From contig JABIDZ010000015.1 of assembly GCA_018651445.1 (NCBI GenBank), positions 1 to 7,499 on the forward strand: DNA of 7,499 nt, in the 5' to 3' direction. The first letter of the stretch is position 1; each line of letters opens with the position of its first letter. The notes under the pieces are model-generated. The model was not told the origin of the DNA. It was given only the letters and a program-made list of their open reading frames with translations, and did not search any database. Of the stretch, positions 6,279 through 7,499 are shown piece after piece. This stretch comes from Candidatus Iainarchaeum sp. GTDB taxonomy: Archaea > Iainarchaeota > Iainarchaeia > Iainarchaeales > JAAZKV01. The translations under genes and the position numbers were made by a program.

Positions 6279-6294
6279 CTATTTAAAACCTTTC
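6279..6294 (-). promoter_or_regulatory. BRE/TATA promoter of the CNNM/CBS gene
   Basis: The minus strand reads GAAAGG (6294-6289) followed by TTTTAAATAG (6288-6279), close to an ideal archaeal BRE plus TATA box. The centre is about 35 nt from ATG 6248, predicting a start site near 6257 and a leader of under 10 nt. Confidence 0.65.
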
Positions 6295-6300
6295 TTTGAC

Positions 6301-6312
6301 ATTTTTATTATG
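6301..6312 (+). promoter_or_regulatory. Candidate TATA box of tRNA-Ile
   Basis: ATTTTTATTATG is centred about 40 nt before the mature tRNA 5' end, which would give a leader of roughly 15 nt for removal by RNase P. A second A/T stretch, GGTTAAAAACG (6320-6330), is nearer but would place the start at or inside the tRNA. The choice between the two is not firm. Confidence 0.25.
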
Positions 6313-6346
6313 GTGAGCTGGTTAAAAACGAGCTTATTTATTTAAT

Positions 6347-6423
6347 GGGCGTGTAGCATAGTTTGGTTTTGGTGCATCCGACTGATAATCGGAAGGTCCT
6401 CGGTTCAAATCCGAGCATGCCCA
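6347..6423 (+). tRNA. tRNA-Ile (anticodon GAT)
   Basis: The 77-nt cloverleaf has acceptor GGGCGTG paired with CATGCCC (one G-U pair) and discriminator A. The anticodon arm is TCCGA-CTGATAA-TCGGA with anticodon GAT at 6384-6386. The T arm is CTCGG-TTCAAAT-CCGAG. There is no intron and no encoded CCA. The gene is divergent from the CNNM/CBS gene and convergent with the second HTH-LAGLIDADG gene, whose stop codon is 16 bp past the tRNA 3' end. Confidence 0.95.
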
Positions 6424-6429
6424 TTTAAC

Positions 6430-6435
6430 TTTTTT
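6430..6435 (+). terminator. Oligo-T tract after tRNA-Ile
   Basis: Six T residues begin 7 nt after the tRNA-Ile 3' end and finish 4 nt before the stop codon of the convergent gene. This fits an archaeal oligo-T terminator for the tRNA transcript. No stable hairpin accompanies it. Confidence 0.45.
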
Positions 6436-6439
6436 AATA

Positions 6440-7498
6440 TTATCCAAAAGTAGTTATTACTTTTGCAAGAATTGCGTTCTTTGTTAATCCACAATAATAC
6501 TTACTTTTTCTCGATATCTTTACTTTATCAACAAATCCGCCCAATTCTTGAAAGTTAATTATGCTTTGTCGCATATAAATCCTAACTCCTGAAACATTTT
6601 CGCGGTATCGTTTACAATCCACAACTCGACCAAAAATATCTAGAGCCGCTAAAAAGTCTTTCCATTCAACACATACTGATTTATTACAACAAGCTAAAAA
6701 TAATCCAGGTTTACTCTTTTTGAAATTCTTTGGCAAAAAAACACACCCGTCTGCAGTAAAAGCAAATCGCATTGCCCAAATCTTTGTTTGGATATTTGTG
6801 TTTTTGAGAAAAGAAATTGTTGGTTGCTTTTCTGGATCGGAAGCAAATGTTTTATATTCGGGAGATAACTGCAGTAATCGTTCACCAAGTTTATTATCAG
6901 TAACACATGTATTATAAGCACCTTTGCTTGGCCCGTATGTACTTGGAATATATTCACTCAATTCAAAAAATAATGCTTGAATGAAATTTATCAAAACTGG
7001 ATCGGAAGAAGAAAAACTTACTCTATATGAATTACCATGTTTCAACAAACAGCCATCCGTTAAAGTACATACTGCAAGTATTGATAACAAATCAACGTTT
7101 TCATGTTTCAATGTTTTCAATAAACGATTTTCAATTGTGATTCCTACCGAATTTGAAATTCTTTCGTTATTAGTTGTAAACGATCGAACATATTTCAGAT
7201 ACTTGTCTAAATCACCAAGTTTTGCAATTCTATTTTTTCCACCTTTCTTTCTCCCCCAATCTAAATCTAATTCTTCTTCAATAAATTGTTCATATCTTTT
7301 TAATTGCGGAAATCTTAAAGTTAAAAATGTAAATTTGCTTTTAGTGATATTACAAAACTCTTCAATCCATCCTCGCAAAGTACTTTTATTAGTTTTGATA
7401 ATTTCAGATAATTCTTTCTGAGAGCCAAGTTCTTGAACACACCTCTCAAGAAATTCTCTTTGCTTTCCTTTTTGAAACTTCAATCTTTTATCCACCAT
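6440..7498 (-). CDS. Second stand-alone HTH-LAGLIDADG protein (N-terminus at window edge)
   Basis: This frame gives 352 residues from an ATG at 7498, one base from the window end. That start gives a complete-looking protein, but an upstream extension cannot be excluded. An HTH-like segment lies at about 20-46 (SQKELSEIIKTNKSTLRGWI). It is followed by DWGRKKGGKNR (80-90), a W-G-x-K-K-G-G-K signature I associate with archaeal free-standing LAGLIDADG proteins. The LAGLIDADG core has motif 1 LLSILAVCTLTDGCLL (137-152, acidic D148) and motif 2 IWAMRFAFTADGCVFL (240-255, acidic D250). Both acidic residues and both DG pairs are kept, so metal-dependent cleavage is chemically more plausible here than for the paralogue at 2203-3366. 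Cysteines are frequent, at 149, 198, 252, 270, 271 and 276. No intron or intein host gene is visible, so role and target are unknown; a WhiA-like regulator is the main alternative. Confidence 0.75.
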   Translation of the reverse strand: MVDKRLKFQKGKQREFLERCVQELGSQKELSEIIKTNKSTLRGWIEEFCNITKSKFTFLTLRFPQLKRYEQFIEEELDLDWGRKKGGKNRIAKLGDLDKYLKYVRSFTTNNERISNSVGITIENRLLKTLKHENVDLLSILAVCTLTDGCLLKHGNSYRVSFSSSDPVLINFIQALFFELSEYIPSTYGPSKGAYNTCVTDNKLGERLLQLSPEYKTFASDPEKQPTISFLKNTNIQTKIWAMRFAFTADGCVFLPKNFKKSKPGLFLACCNKSVCVEWKDFLAALDIFGRVVDCKRYRENVSGVRIYMRQSIINFQELGGFVDKVKISRKSKYYCGLTKNAILAKVITTFG

Positions 7499-7499
7499 A

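Noticed and set aside
6347..6442. tRNA-Ile 3' end as an integration (att) site for an element carrying the second LAGLIDADG gene.
   Set aside because: I found no direct repeat of the tRNA 3' end elsewhere in the window and no integrase gene; the convergent 16-bp spacing alone is not evidence.
6981..7421. 146-codon plus-strand frame opposite the second HTH-LAGLIDADG gene.
   Set aside because: The minus-strand frame carries both LAGLIDADG motifs and the HTH; the plus frame has no recognisable domain.

Overview
This is an A+T-rich, gene-dense archaeal segment. Five things support archaea. It carries the 3' half of gatE, the archaea-specific tRNA-dependent amidotransferase subunit. It has BRE/TATA-type promoters with TATA boxes about 25-35 nt from start codons, which implies leaderless or nearly leaderless mRNAs. 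Neither tRNA gene encodes CCA. Short oligo-T runs sit where terminators would be expected. Shine-Dalgarno sequences are weak or absent. Small genes, a 56-residue zinc-motif protein and two free-standing HTH-LAGLIDADG proteins suggest a DPANN lineage (Woesearchaeota/Pacearchaeota-like). That placement is inference, not proof.

Layout: the + strand opens with a truncated gatE (to 905), then a 22-codon ORF of doubtful reality and an MFS transporter (996-2180). Convergent to these on the - strand is a block read from 4059 down to 2203: a Nudix hydrolase, a 56-aa Cys/His protein 5 nt behind it, and a 387-aa HTH-LAGLIDADG protein that has its own promoter. A 53-bp gap at 4060-4112 separates this block from a divergent + strand class I methyltransferase-like gene (4113-4844). 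One A/T element in the middle of that gap is placed to serve both directions. The methyltransferase stop codon overlaps the 3' end of an antisense tRNA-Gln(UUG) gene (4842-4914). Next come a CNNM/CorB-type CBS membrane protein (5034-6248, -), a tRNA-Ile(GAU) (6347-6423, +), and a second HTH-LAGLIDADG gene (6440-7498, -) that reaches the window edge.

Functional links: GatE acts on Glu-tRNA(Gln), and a tRNA-Gln(UUG) gene lies about 4 kb away, so enzyme and substrate sit in the same neighbourhood. The Nudix enzyme and the 56-aa protein look like one transcription unit. The other genes look individually transcribed. I see no defence island, CRISPR array or insertion sequence, and no intact mobile element. 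The most unusual content is the pair of stand-alone HTH-LAGLIDADG proteins and the compact promoter and tRNA overlaps.
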